Below are positions 23,286 to 30,139 of a DNA stretch of 30,139 nt, piece by piece. The notes beneath the pieces were generated by a model that saw only the letters and a list, made by a program, of their open reading frames with translations, did not search any database and was not told the origin of the DNA. Position 1 is the stretch's first letter, and every line of letters starts with the position of its first letter. Source of the stretch: Chloroflexota bacterium (GTDB lineage Bacteria > Chloroflexota > Dormibacteria > CF-121); the NCBI GenBank assembly GCA_005881235.1, contig VBEQ01000041.1, forward strand, positions 1 to 30,139, given 5' to 3'. The position numbers and the translations under genes are program-made.

Positions 23286-23329
23286 CGTTTCTTTACTCCG
23301 TGACGGCACCGCACGTCGTATTCGAAAAC

Positions 23330-23403
<74 letters not shown>

Positions 23404-23503
23404 ACCGGAGCCAATCGCATAGTTTAGTAGGCACCCGGCCCTGCCTCCGCGGCTATCAACAAATTTGTCACCCGATCGGCCAGGCTTGCTGGCGCGGCGA
23501 GCA

Positions 23504-23509
23504 CATAAT
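23504..23509 (+). promoter_or_regulatory. Candidate -10 box of a leaderless GTG gene
   Basis: CATAAT (five of six to TATAAT) ends 8 nt before the GTG at 23518, so transcription would begin at or near the start codon. No ribosome binding site or clear -35 box is present. A 10-bp palindrome, ACAAATTTGT (23459-23468), lies about 35 bp upstream and could be a regulator site. Confidence 0.4.
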
Positions 23510-23517
23510 CACGCGAC

Positions 23518-24750
23518 GTGCGGAGGTCCTGGCTTGTCCTCTCGGCCCTGATCGCGACGAGCTCGCTGGCGGCCGCCTGCTCGCCCGCTCCTGCCGTGAT
23601 CAGTCCGCCGATGGGCACCGTCATTACCGTCGGGGCGGTCCTCTCCCTCACCGGTAGCCAGGCCGCGAGCGGCCAGATGGCCAAGGAGGGGTACCTCTAC
23701 TGCCAGGATTGGATCAACGACAAGGGCGGCATCTACTTCAAGGGGGCCGGCCACCGGCTGAGCCTTGATATCGCCGACGATCAGAGCCGGCCATCGATCG
23801 CCGCGTCGACTACCGAACGCTTGATCTCTGAGAATCACGACACCCTGCTGTTGGGACCGTCGAATGACGCCACCACCAGCCGGGCGGCGCCGGTCGCCGA
23901 GCAGCACCAGGTACCCATGGTCAGCAGTGGCGGCTCGTCGGATGCGATCTTCAACAGCCACTACCACTATCTATTCAGTGTGTTGGCGCCGCGTAGCCGG
24001 CAGCTGCAGGGCGTAGTCGACATGGCGCTGGCGCAGAACCCCAAACCCCAATCGGTCGCGATCCTGTTCGCCAGCGATAGCCTGTCAGCCGAGGTCGCGA
24101 ACGCCACCGCTGCCTATGCGCAGGCGAAGGGTTTGACCATGGTGTACTGGAACACTTACCCCTCGGGCGTCAACGACATCAGCAGCCAGCTTGCGGCGGC
24201 CGCCGCCGCCGGAGCGGAGATCATCCTCGAAGCTGGCCATCCCAGTGAGAGCGTGCGCACGGTTCAACAGGCCCAGCAGATGAACATTCAGGCCAAGCTC
24301 CTTGGCTTTAGCGACGGACCCGGTGGAGATCGGTTCACCGCCGACCTCCATAAGGCGGCGAACTTCGCGGTCGGAGCGACACAGTGGGCACCAGCCGCGC
24401 GCAACCGGATTAGCTATTTCCTCGATAGCTTCCATTACGCCCTGGCGTTCGCCTCCCAGTTCGGGCACATGCCCGACCAGCATGCCGCCGCCGCGACGGC
24501 CGCCTGTCTAACCCTCGAGGTGGCGATCGAGCGGGCAGCCTCGACGGAGCCCGCCAAGGTTCGGGAGGCGCTCGCCGCCACCGACCTGAATACCTTCTTC
24601 GGTCAAATCAAGTTCGACGACCGTGGGGCCAACGCCGTGAAGCCGGTTTACGTGCAGCAGGTCCAGTCAGGGCGCGCGGTTCTCATCTGGCCACCCGAGA
24701 TCGCCAGCGCCCGGCCTCGCTACCCGGATCCGGGCTGGGCGAAGCGTTAG
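23518..24750 (+). CDS. Orphan LIV-type substrate-binding lipoprotein
   Basis: A 410-aa type I periplasmic binding protein. The N-terminus (MRRSWLVLSALIATSSLAAAC) is a lipoprotein signal with C21. The mature part begins as ITVGAVLSLTGSQAASGQ and contains YCQDWINDKGG and LLLGPSNDATTSRAAPVAEQ, as in LivK-like proteins. It differs clearly from the livK protein in this window, and no permease or ATPase lies beside it. It may feed the liv system at 11567-15033 or another transporter. The GTG at 23518 gives an ideal signal peptide and no upstream alternative is seen. Its TAG stop overlaps the TAA of the convergent DUF885 gene. Confidence 0.88.
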   Translation: MRRSWLVLSALIATSSLAAACSPAPAVISPPMGTVITVGAVLSLTGSQAASGQMAKEGYLYCQDWINDKGGIYFKGAGHRLSLDIADDQSRPSIAASTTERLISENHDTLLLGPSNDATTSRAAPVAEQHQVPMVSSGGSSDAIFNSHYHYLFSVLAPRSRQLQGVVDMALAQNPKPQSVAILFASDSLSAEVANATAAYAQAKGLTMVYWNTYPSGVNDISSQLAAAAAAGAEIILEAGHPSESVRTVQQAQQMNIQAKLLGFSDGPGGDRFTADLHKAANFAVGATQWAPAARNRISYFLDSFHYALAFASQFGHMPDQHAAAATAACLTLEVAIERAASTEPAKVREALAATDLNTFFGQIKFDDRGANAVKPVYVQQVQSGRAVLIWPPEIASARPRYPDPGWAKR

Positions 24751-26471
24751 ACCGAGCGGCCCTCTGAACCGAGTTCTCGCCCCAGTTGGGCGAGACCCAT
24801 CGGTCCAAGGTTGAGCGCGCGGCCGTGGAACGCCTTCAGGTTGAACGCGGTGCCCGCACGCGCGCGCGCCTGCTCTCGGACGGCGAGCCAGGCTCGCTCG
24901 CCGACCTTGTAGCAGATCGCCTGCCCCGGCCAGCCCAGGTAGCGATCGACCTCGCTCCGCAGGAAGTCCTCAGGCTCATGGCCATGCTCGATGGCGAATG
25001 GCAACATCAGCTGCGGCGACCACGTCTCCGCCGGGTGGTAGCCCTCGTTCGCGGGGATCTTCAGTCCAACATGCACGCCGATATCGACCACGACGCGCAT
25101 GGCGCGGAAGGCCTGGGCCCGGAGCATGCCGAGCTCGTAGGCTGGATTCTCCAGGTAACCGAGCTCCCCCATGAGGCGCTCGGCGTAGAGGGCCCAGCCC
25201 TCGGAGTAGCCGGGCACGAACGCGGCGACGCGCTGGAACCGGTTGAGCTCGGCGGCCCGGTAGGTGAGCTGGGCCAGCTGCAGATGGTGCCCGGGCACAC
25301 CCTCGTGGTAGGCCGTGGAAACTTCGCCCCACACAGGGAAGCGCGTCTTTCCCAGCGTGGGATACCAGGTTCTCCCCGGTCGCTTGAAGTCCTCCGATGG
25401 CCGGGTGTAATACATCGCCGCGGCGCCGCCTGGCGGCGCGATCATGGCCTCGACGCGCTTGACGGGTTCCGGAATATCGAAATGGGTGCCGTCGAGCTCC
25501 GCGATGGTTCGATCCATCAGCGCCTGGAGCCAGTCGCGAAACGCGTCGACGCCGTCGATCGACCGCGTGGGGTCGGTTTCCAGCAGATGGACCACCGCCG
25601 GCAAGGCTTCGCCGGGGAGGATTCGTCCCGCGACGGTGTCCATGCGGTCCTCGATCCGGTGGAGCTCGTCCCAGGCCCAGCGGTAGGTCTCATCCAGGTC
25701 GATGGCCGTTCCGAGAAACGCTCGCGCCCACAGGGTGTATCGCTCCGATCCCACCGCATCACGTTCGGCCGCTGCCGCCGCGTATTCCTCCCGCAGAAAG
25801 CGCGTCGCGTGGGCGTAGGCTTCCGAGGCGCGAAGGGCGGCGGCGCCGAGCCGGCGCTGAAGCGCCCCGTCGCCGGTGCCGCGGGCGCCGGACTTGGCGG
25901 CGAGCGTCTCGAAAAAGGGCCGGGTCGCTTTCTGGCCGCTCCAGGTTGCCCCTTGATCGGCGCAGACCAACGCCTGGCGTCGCGCCGCCACGACCCCACG
26001 ACGTTGTCCCTCGCGCAGGGCCGCCTCGAAGCTGGCCAGCGCCTGCGGCACCCGCTCCATCCTGGTGGCGATGAGCTCCCAATCGGCATCGGTCGCGGTG
26101 GCCATCAGATCGAAGCATTGACGGATGCTCTGGAACGGGCTGCCAATGATGCGGAGGTCACGCAGGCGCTCGCCGGCCTGGTCCTGGTCGATGGCTACCT
26201 GGAGGCGCTCACGCATCACGTCTACCGCCAGCCGGTCAGGCTCGCTGAGCGGCCGAATCTGCGATAGCTCCGCCAGCGTCGTCCGATCGAGCGCGGCGCG
26301 CGCGGCCTGGCCGTCAGGGGAGTAGTCCGTCATCTCGGCGTCGTGACCCGTGACGCCGCGCGACGTGGCCAGGATGGGATCAAGCACCGCCGACTGATCG
26401 ACGTAGCGATCGGCCAGCTCGCGAACGGCGGAGACGGAGTCTGCCTTATTGATCGGCGAGTAGTTGAGCAA
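24747..26471 (-). CDS. DUF885 family zinc metallopeptidase
   Basis: A 574-aa soluble protein of the DUF885 family, which is related to thermolysin-like/M32-type peptidases. The zinc-site helix is HEGVPGHH (389-396) and the family motif GYSEGWALYAERLMGELG follows about 30 residues later, supplying the third ligand. The C-terminus with YLGWPGQAICYKVGERAW is also typical. No signal peptide is seen, so a cytoplasmic peptidase is likely. The TTG start at 26471 overlaps the pepA stop by 26 bp and has no ribosome binding site, so the start is uncertain. It probably forms an operon with the leucyl aminopeptidase, giving two exopeptidase-type functions together. Confidence 0.88.
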   Translation of the reverse strand: MLNYSPINKADSVSAVRELADRYVDQSAVLDPILATSRGVTGHDAEMTDYSPDGQAARAALDRTTLAELSQIRPLSEPDRLAVDVMRERLQVAIDQDQAGERLRDLRIIGSPFQSIRQCFDLMATATDADWELIATRMERVPQALASFEAALREGQRRGVVAARRQALVCADQGATWSGQKATRPFFETLAAKSGARGTGDGALQRRLGAAALRASEAYAHATRFLREEYAAAAAERDAVGSERYTLWARAFLGTAIDLDETYRWAWDELHRIEDRMDTVAGRILPGEALPAVVHLLETDPTRSIDGVDAFRDWLQALMDRTIAELDGTHFDIPEPVKRVEAMIAPPGGAAAMYYTRPSEDFKRPGRTWYPTLGKTRFPVWGEVSTAYHEGVPGHHLQLAQLTYRAAELNRFQRVAAFVPGYSEGWALYAERLMGELGYLENPAYELGMLRAQAFRAMRVVVDIGVHVGLKIPANEGYHPAETWSPQLMLPFAIEHGHEPEDFLRSEVDRYLGWPGQAICYKVGERAWLAVREQARARAGTAFNLKAFHGRALNLGPMGLAQLGRELGSEGRSV

Positions 26472-27945
26472 GGTGCGCCATCACGCGCACGCCGGAACCG
26501 GTCGGACCCCTCGGCACGGTCTTCAACTCGGCGGCATCCTGCCAGGCGCTGCCGGCGATGTCGAGATGGACCCAGGGACGGCCATCGACGAACTCGCGGA
26601 GGAACAGGGCGGCCGTGGTGGCACCGGCCCAGGGCACGGTGGCGTTCTTGATATCGGCGATTTCGCTGTCGATCAAGCCGTCGTAATCGGCCCAGGTGGG
26701 AAGCTCCCACAGCCGCTCACCGGCGAGCTCCGCCGAGCGGCGCACAAGGTCCATCAGGGGTGGGTTGTTTCCGAAGGCGCCGATCGCCAGTGGTCCCAGC
26801 GTGCGGGCGATCGAGCCCGTCAGTGTGGCGATGTCCACGATGTGGGTCGCGCCTTCGTTGACGGCGTACGTGATCCCATCCGACAGGATGAGGCGTCCCT
26901 CGGCATCGGTGTTGATGATCTCGATCGTCTTTCCGCCTGACCCAGTCACGACGTCGCCGGGCTTGATCGCCTTCCCCGACGGCATGTTCTCCGTCGTTGG
27001 CACGATGCCGATGACGTTGATCTTCGGCTTCAGCTGGGCGATCGCCAGCATGGCACCGACCACCGCCGCGCCACCGCCCATATCCGATTTCATCATCTCC
27101 ATGTTCAGCGCTGGCTTGATCGAGATGCCGCCACTGTCGAACGTGATGCCCTTGCCGACGAGCGCGAGTGTGGGGCCGCTCTTGCGCCCGCCGCCATACC
27201 GGATCACGATCATCTTGGCCGGCTCGTCCGAGCCGCGCGCCACTGCCAACAAGGCACCCATCTTGAGACGGCGCATGTCGTCGACCTCGAGGACTTTGAG
27301 ATCGAGGCCCGTCCCTTTGACCGCCTCCTTCACTTTCTCCACAAAGACGGTTGGCGTGAACGCATTGGCTGGCGCATTGACCCAGCCACGGATGCGATTC
27401 GTCGCCTCGGCGAGGACAAGGCCGTCCTTGACGGCCGCCGCCGCGCTCTTCTCGCCGTTGAGCCCGATGATGCTCAAGGCGTCGATTTCGGTGACGGCTT
27501 GCTCCGGCCGCGTCTTGAGGGAGCCGGCGTCGAAGTTGCTGAGCCCGATGCCCTCTGTGGCGGCCCGTGCGATGTCGTCGGCGCCCGCGGTGGCCGTGAC
27601 GGCCTTTGGCAGGATGACGGTAACCCGCCGATGCCCCCGCTTGCGGAGGACACGGCCGGCGGCTTGGAGCGCATTGCGAAGCCGGACCAGGTCCAATTCC
27701 GCCGGCTTGCCCAAGCCGAGCAGGACGGTCCACTTGCTCGGCGCGTTGCCGAGGTTGTGGAGGGGGACCAGCTCCATGAATTTGCCGCGGAACTCGTCAT
27801 CTGCGAGCAGCTGCGTGATGGCGCCTTTCAGCTTCTTGTCGAGGGCGACGGCTTCCGCCGGCACCGACTGCCCTTCAAAGATCGGCAGGATGAGCGCGTC
27901 CGCCTCTGCCTTTTCGGGGGCAGTGTTCAGCAGCCGAGCCTGCAT
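26446..27945 (-). CDS. pepA: Leucyl aminopeptidase (M17, cytosol aminopeptidase)
   Basis: A 499-aa M17 aminopeptidase that removes N-terminal residues in the cytoplasm using two metal ions. Metal and catalytic residues are K265 and D270 (VGKGITFDSGG), K277, D288 (KSDMGGG), and D347/E349/R351 in the signature NTDAEGRL (345-352). Length and spacing are normal. The start is set at ATG 27945 because GGAGGA lies just upstream; the open frame continues 61 codons further but covers the HTH gene. A TACAAT box at 27978-27983 is a likely promoter. The end overlaps the DUF885 start. Confidence 0.96.
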   Translation of the reverse strand: MQARLLNTAPEKAEADALILPIFEGQSVPAEAVALDKKLKGAITQLLADDEFRGKFMELVPLHNLGNAPSKWTVLLGLGKPAELDLVRLRNALQAAGRVLRKRGHRRVTVILPKAVTATAGADDIARAATEGIGLSNFDAGSLKTRPEQAVTEIDALSIIGLNGEKSAAAAVKDGLVLAEATNRIRGWVNAPANAFTPTVFVEKVKEAVKGTGLDLKVLEVDDMRRLKMGALLAVARGSDEPAKMIVIRYGGGRKSGPTLALVGKGITFDSGGISIKPALNMEMMKSDMGGGAAVVGAMLAIAQLKPKINVIGIVPTTENMPSGKAIKPGDVVTGSGGKTIEIINTDAEGRLILSDGITYAVNEGATHIVDIATLTGSIARTLGPLAIGAFGNNPPLMDLVRRSAELAGERLWELPTWADYDGLIDSEIADIKNATVPWAGATTAALFLREFVDGRPWVHLDIAGSAWQDAAELKTVPRGPTGSGVRVMAHLAQLLADQ

Positions 27946-27977
27946 GCGTCCTCCTCTCCCCCTCGCAAACGTTCCGT

Positions 27978-27983
27978 ATTGTA
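27978..27983 (-). promoter_or_regulatory. Candidate -10 box of pepA
   Basis: On the minus strand TACAAT (five of six to TATAAT) lies 32 bp before the pepA ATG, giving a leader of about 25 nt with a clear ribosome binding site. No good -35 hexamer is seen at the usual distance. Confidence 0.4.
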
Positions 27984-27991
27984 CGTGCCGC

Positions 27992-28195
27992 CTAGCGCGT
28001 GCGTTTCCGAGCCTGGCGTTCCTGGAAGCGCCGCTCCATCTCGACGAGGTCGGAATCGGTGTACCGGTTCCGACCCAACTCATCCTGACGGCTCGCCGTC
28101 GCGATGCCGAGCCGGATCCAGGTGGCAATCGTCGCCGGCGAGACGCCGAGCTTCGCCGCCGCCTCGGTGATCGAATAGAGTCGCTCCTCAGCCAT
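27992..28195 (-). CDS. Small MerR-like helix-turn-helix protein
   Basis: A 67-aa protein. Residues 7-50 (YSITEAAAKLGVSPATIATW, then GRNRYTDSDL) are a MerR/HTH_17-type winged helix DNA-binding domain. A short charged tail RRFQERQARKRTR follows, with no effector domain. It could be an excisionase-like or local regulator. The ATG at 28195 fits the domain; an in-frame ATG at 28219 would add 8 residues. A TATGGT box ends 8 nt before ATG 28195 and no ribosome binding site is seen, which suggests a leaderless message. The pepA start lies 46 bp downstream, so the two may share a transcript. Confidence 0.82.
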   Translation of the reverse strand: MAEERLYSITEAAAKLGVSPATIATWIRLGIATASRQDELGRNRYTDSDLVEMERRFQERQARKRTR

Positions 28196-28202
28196 CAGTC
28201 GG

Positions 28203-28209
28203 TACCATA
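28203..28209. promoter_or_regulatory. Second candidate bidirectional -10 element
   Basis: TACCATA reads TACCAT on the plus strand (28203-28208) and TATGGT on the minus strand (28204-28209), both fitting TANNNT. The minus hexamer ends 8 nt before the HTH ATG at 28195, and the plus hexamer ends 9 nt before the small ORF ATG at 28218. The layout is the same as at 6736-6742. There is no -35 consensus. Confidence 0.4.
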
Positions 28210-28217
28210 ACTCGTGC

Positions 28218-28397
28218 ATGGAAGCGCTACGGCCGCCGGTGCGATGCCCGCACTGCAACGGCCAGCCCAACTGGCAGGAAGTCCGGCAGCCCTATCTCGA
28301 CGAGGACCCGCCGGGCCGGCTCGGCGTTCACCCGTTGATCGGTTGGCGGTGCAATATCCGCCCCTACTTTCTGGCTGTCTCCCAGTGGGAGAGCTGA
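28218..28397 (+). CDS. Small unknown protein with a CxxC knuckle
   Basis: A 59-aa open frame from ATG 28218 to TGA 28395-28397, too short for common ORF filters. It contains RCPHCNGQPNW (CxxC) and later GWRCNIRPYF, a half or degenerate zinc-ribbon pattern with three cysteines. The amino-acid mix (W, Y, P, few repeats) looks protein-like. By contrast, the overlapping frame that extends the next gene upstream is rich in A, G, P and R, as expected of a non-coding frame. It is divergent from the HTH gene with 22 bp between starts, and it overlaps the ABC ATPase GTG by 13 bp. I do not recognise a family. Confidence 0.5.
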   Translation: MEALRPPVRCPHCNGQPNWQEVRQPYLDEDPPGRLGVHPLIGWRCNIRPYFLAVSQWES

Positions 28398-29353
28398 GAG
28401 GCGCCGAATCGGCGAACAACCCGGCCATCGTCGAGGTCGAAAATCTCGTCAAGCGATATCGGAAGGGGAAGACCAACGCGGTGGATGGCATTAGCTTTTC
28501 GGTGCGCAAGGGTGAGTTCTTTGCCTTCCTTGGCCCAAACGGCGCGGGCAAGACGACGACGATCTCGATTCTCACGACCACGCTGATCCCAACGTCTGGG
28601 CGGGTCCGGATCGCCGGGTATGACGTCGTCAGTCAGGCGAGCGCCGTTCGCGCCCGGGTAGGCATCATCTTTCAAAACCCCAGCCTCGACATGAACCTTA
28701 CCGGCGAGGAAAACATCCGCTTTCACGCGGTCCTCTACCGGCTTTATCCCTACCGCCCGCGCTTCAGCCTGATGCCGGAGAACTACCGGCGCCAGGTCCG
28801 AGACCTGGCGGCCCTGCTCGACATCGAGACGGATGTCTTCCGTCCGATCAAGACCCTCTCCGGAGGCACGCGACGCAAACTCGAGATCATTCGAAGCTTG
28901 ATGCACCGCCCCGACGTGCTCTTCCTTGACGAGCCGACACGCGGACTCGACACCAGTGGGCGACGCAACTTGTGGGAGTACCTTCGCGGCGTCCAGAAAG
29001 GGGGGACCACGGTGTTTCTGACGACGCACTATTTGGAAGAAGCCGAAGGCGCCGACAGCGTGTGCATCATCAACAAAGGACGGATCGTATCGTTCGGTCC
29101 GCCCTCGCGGATCAAGGCGGAGCTGGTCACCGAGCACGTACTCATCGACGCCGATGATCGTGACCAGTTGCGCGGCGAGCTCGTCGCTCGGGGCGTGCCT
29201 TTCACCGAGACGCCGCTCTTCAAGATCAAACTGGACGGCCGAAGCGCGCATCAGCTGCTCAAGGCGATCGACACGCCACTGTCCGTCGTCACGGTGCACC
29301 AGCCTTCACTCGAGGACGCGTACATCTCCATCATTGGGACCGGCGATGAGTGA
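28385..29353 (+). CDS. ABC transporter ATPase of the DrrA/NodI type
   Basis: A 322-aa ATPase from GTG 28385. Walker A is GPNGAGKTTT (50-59), Q-loop Q97 (IIFQNPSLD), signature LSGGTRRKLE (158-167), Walker B VLFLDEPT (178-185) and H-loop TTHYLEE. After the ATPase core there is a C-terminal domain of about 80 residues (from about 245) ending in VVTVHQPSLEDAYISIIG, as in DrrA and other drug or lipid exporters. The open frame extends to 28214, but those residues do not look like a real N-terminus. No ATG precedes the IVEVENLVKRY core, so GTG is the best start. It overlaps the permease start by 8 bp and forms an exporter with it. Confidence 0.9.
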   Translation: MGELRGAESANNPAIVEVENLVKRYRKGKTNAVDGISFSVRKGEFFAFLGPNGAGKTTTISILTTTLIPTSGRVRIAGYDVVSQASAVRARVGIIFQNPSLDMNLTGEENIRFHAVLYRLYPYRPRFSLMPENYRRQVRDLAALLDIETDVFRPIKTLSGGTRRKLEIIRSLMHRPDVLFLDEPTRGLDTSGRRNLWEYLRGVQKGGTTVFLTTHYLEEAEGADSVCIINKGRIVSFGPPSRIKAELVTEHVLIDADDRDQLRGELVARGVPFTETPLFKIKLDGRSAHQLLKAIDTPLSVVTVHQPSLEDAYISIIGTGDE

Positions 29354-30125
29354 GCTCGGGCCGGTGCTGGCGATTGCGCAGCGCGACCTGATGAAGCTGC
29401 TGCGCGACCGGCCACGGTTGGTGACAACCCTGGTATTTCCTCTGCTTCTGATCGGGGTGCTGGGCGGTAGCCTGCAGGCGAACCTCGGTCGCAACCTCGG
29501 TTTCAATTTCCTGGCCTTCACGTTCACAGGCGTGTTCGGACAGACCCTGTTTCAGACTACGGCGCAGGGCGTCATGTCGTTGATCAGCGATCGCGAGAAC
29601 GATTTCAGCCAGGAGATGTTCGTCTCACCGATCTCGCGCTATTCGATCATCGTCGGCAAGATCCTGGGAGAATCGCTCGTCGCCCTTCCACAGGCTGCGG
29701 CGATCGTCGCCTTCGCGTTCATCGTCGGGATTCACGCCACGGCCGCGAATTTGGGCGGGCTGGTCATCGCGGGCCTCTTGATCTGCCTGCTTGGCGGCGC
29801 GTTCGGCGTGCTTGTGCTATCTAACCTGAGCAGCCAGGAGATGGCCGGGCAGATCTTCACCTTCGTGATGCTGCCGCAATTCTTCCTCGCCGGCATTTTC
29901 AACCCGATCAAGATCCTTCCTCCCTACCTGGAAGTCTTTTCTCGGATCGCTCCGATGCGTTATGCCGTCGACCTGGCGCGCGGATTTTTCTACGCCGGGC
30001 GACCCGAGTTCTCGCGGGTCGTGCTGGATCCACCCATCGTCGACCTGGCGGTGATCGCCGGGATGTTCGTGGTCTTCCTGGTCATCGGCACGGCGCTGTT
30101 CGTTCGCAACGAGCGCAATCGTTAG
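29346..30125 (+). CDS. ABC-2 type transporter permease (DrrB/NodJ type)
   Basis: A 259-aa membrane protein with six predicted helices. The amphipathic start (ELGPVLAIAQRDLMKLLRDRPR), the ISDRENDFSQEMFVSPISR loop, and the QFFLAGIFNPIKILPPYLEVFSRIAPMRYAVDL motif are the usual features of the ABC-2 family. It forms an exporter dimer with the ATPase upstream. The ATG at 29346 lies 8 bp inside the ATPase end (coupled translation). The open frame to 29154 is an overlap with the ATPase. The cargo is unknown; drugs, lipids or pigments are all possible. Confidence 0.92.
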   Translation: MSELGPVLAIAQRDLMKLLRDRPRLVTTLVFPLLLIGVLGGSLQANLGRNLGFNFLAFTFTGVFGQTLFQTTAQGVMSLISDRENDFSQEMFVSPISRYSIIVGKILGESLVALPQAAAIVAFAFIVGIHATAANLGGLVIAGLLICLLGGAFGVLVLSNLSSQEMAGQIFTFVMLPQFFLAGIFNPIKILPPYLEVFSRIAPMRYAVDLARGFFYAGRPEFSRVVLDPPIVDLAVIAGMFVVFLVIGTALFVRNERNR

Positions 30126-30139
30126 GCATCGACGACGAG

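Noticed and set aside
23459..23468. Palindrome ACAAATTTGT as a defined operator
   Set aside because: It is only 10 bp long, does not extend, and appears once, so chance cannot be excluded.
24786..26267. 493-aa open frame on the plus strand
   Set aside because: Antisense to the DUF885 gene, whose motifs are clear. The composition is that of a shadow frame.
26696..28210. 504-aa serine- and proline-rich open frame on the plus strand
   Set aside because: Antisense to pepA, which has all catalytic residues. The S/R/P-rich composition follows from reversed codons.

Overview
This is a gene-dense, high-GC bacterial window. GTG and TTG starts are frequent, ATGA-type stop/start overlaps are common, and the only RNA gene seen is a tRNA-Cys with an encoded CCA. 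The fused HisIE, the very compact layout and a large set of acyl-CoA catabolic genes fit an uncultured soil bacterium of the Terrabacteria type, for example Chloroflexota, Dormibacterota or an actinobacterial relative. The sequence alone does not fix the phylum.

Layout. Positions 1-665 (+) are the end of a histidine operon (hisF tail, hisIE). Positions 684-2036 (-) encode a three-domain rhodanese whose promoter is overlapped by a perfect inverted repeat. Positions 2225-3918 (+) hold a carotenoid-hydratase-like membrane protein, an unknown acidic protein and a single-domain response regulator. Positions 3941-4838 (-) hold a DUF4389 membrane protein and the relic of an aldo/keto reductase. At 4887-10163 two divergent operons meet in a 21-bp gap: SDR and zinc alcohol dehydrogenase on the left (-), and ACAD10/11-type acyl-CoA dehydrogenase, histidine phosphatase, APH-like kinase and a broken SDR on the right (+). 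This gene set resembles the 4-hydroxyacyl-CoA phosphorylation route known from LvaACD and mammalian ACAD10/11.

Positions 10208-15033 (-) are a complete LIV-type ABC importer (livG-livF-livH-livM-livK). Positions 15106-15723 (-) encode a TetR regulator. Positions 15842-23285 (+) form an eight-gene acyl-CoA operon: acyl-CoA dehydrogenase, 4CL-like ligase, PaaI thioesterase, FMN 2-hydroxyacid oxidase, two MaoC/hot-dog subunits, a broken SDR and a carboxylesterase. Two 14-bp palindromes, one at the liv promoter and one between tetR and the acyl-CoA operon, both fit CNAACGNNCGTTNG. Uptake and catabolism are therefore probably one regulon under this TetR protein. After tRNA-Cys (-) come an orphan LIV-type binding lipoprotein (+), a DUF885 metallopeptidase, leucyl aminopeptidase and a small HTH protein (all -), and then a small cysteine-containing ORF and an ABC-2 export pair (+).

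Two themes run through the window. First, several genes have a -10-like hexamer only 6-9 nt before the start codon and no visible ribosome binding site, twice as back-to-back pairs, which suggests leaderless mRNAs from bidirectional promoters. Second, three NAD(P)-linked oxidoreductase genes are broken by short internal deletions (the aldo/keto reductase relic and two SDRs). These are either real decay or local assembly loss.
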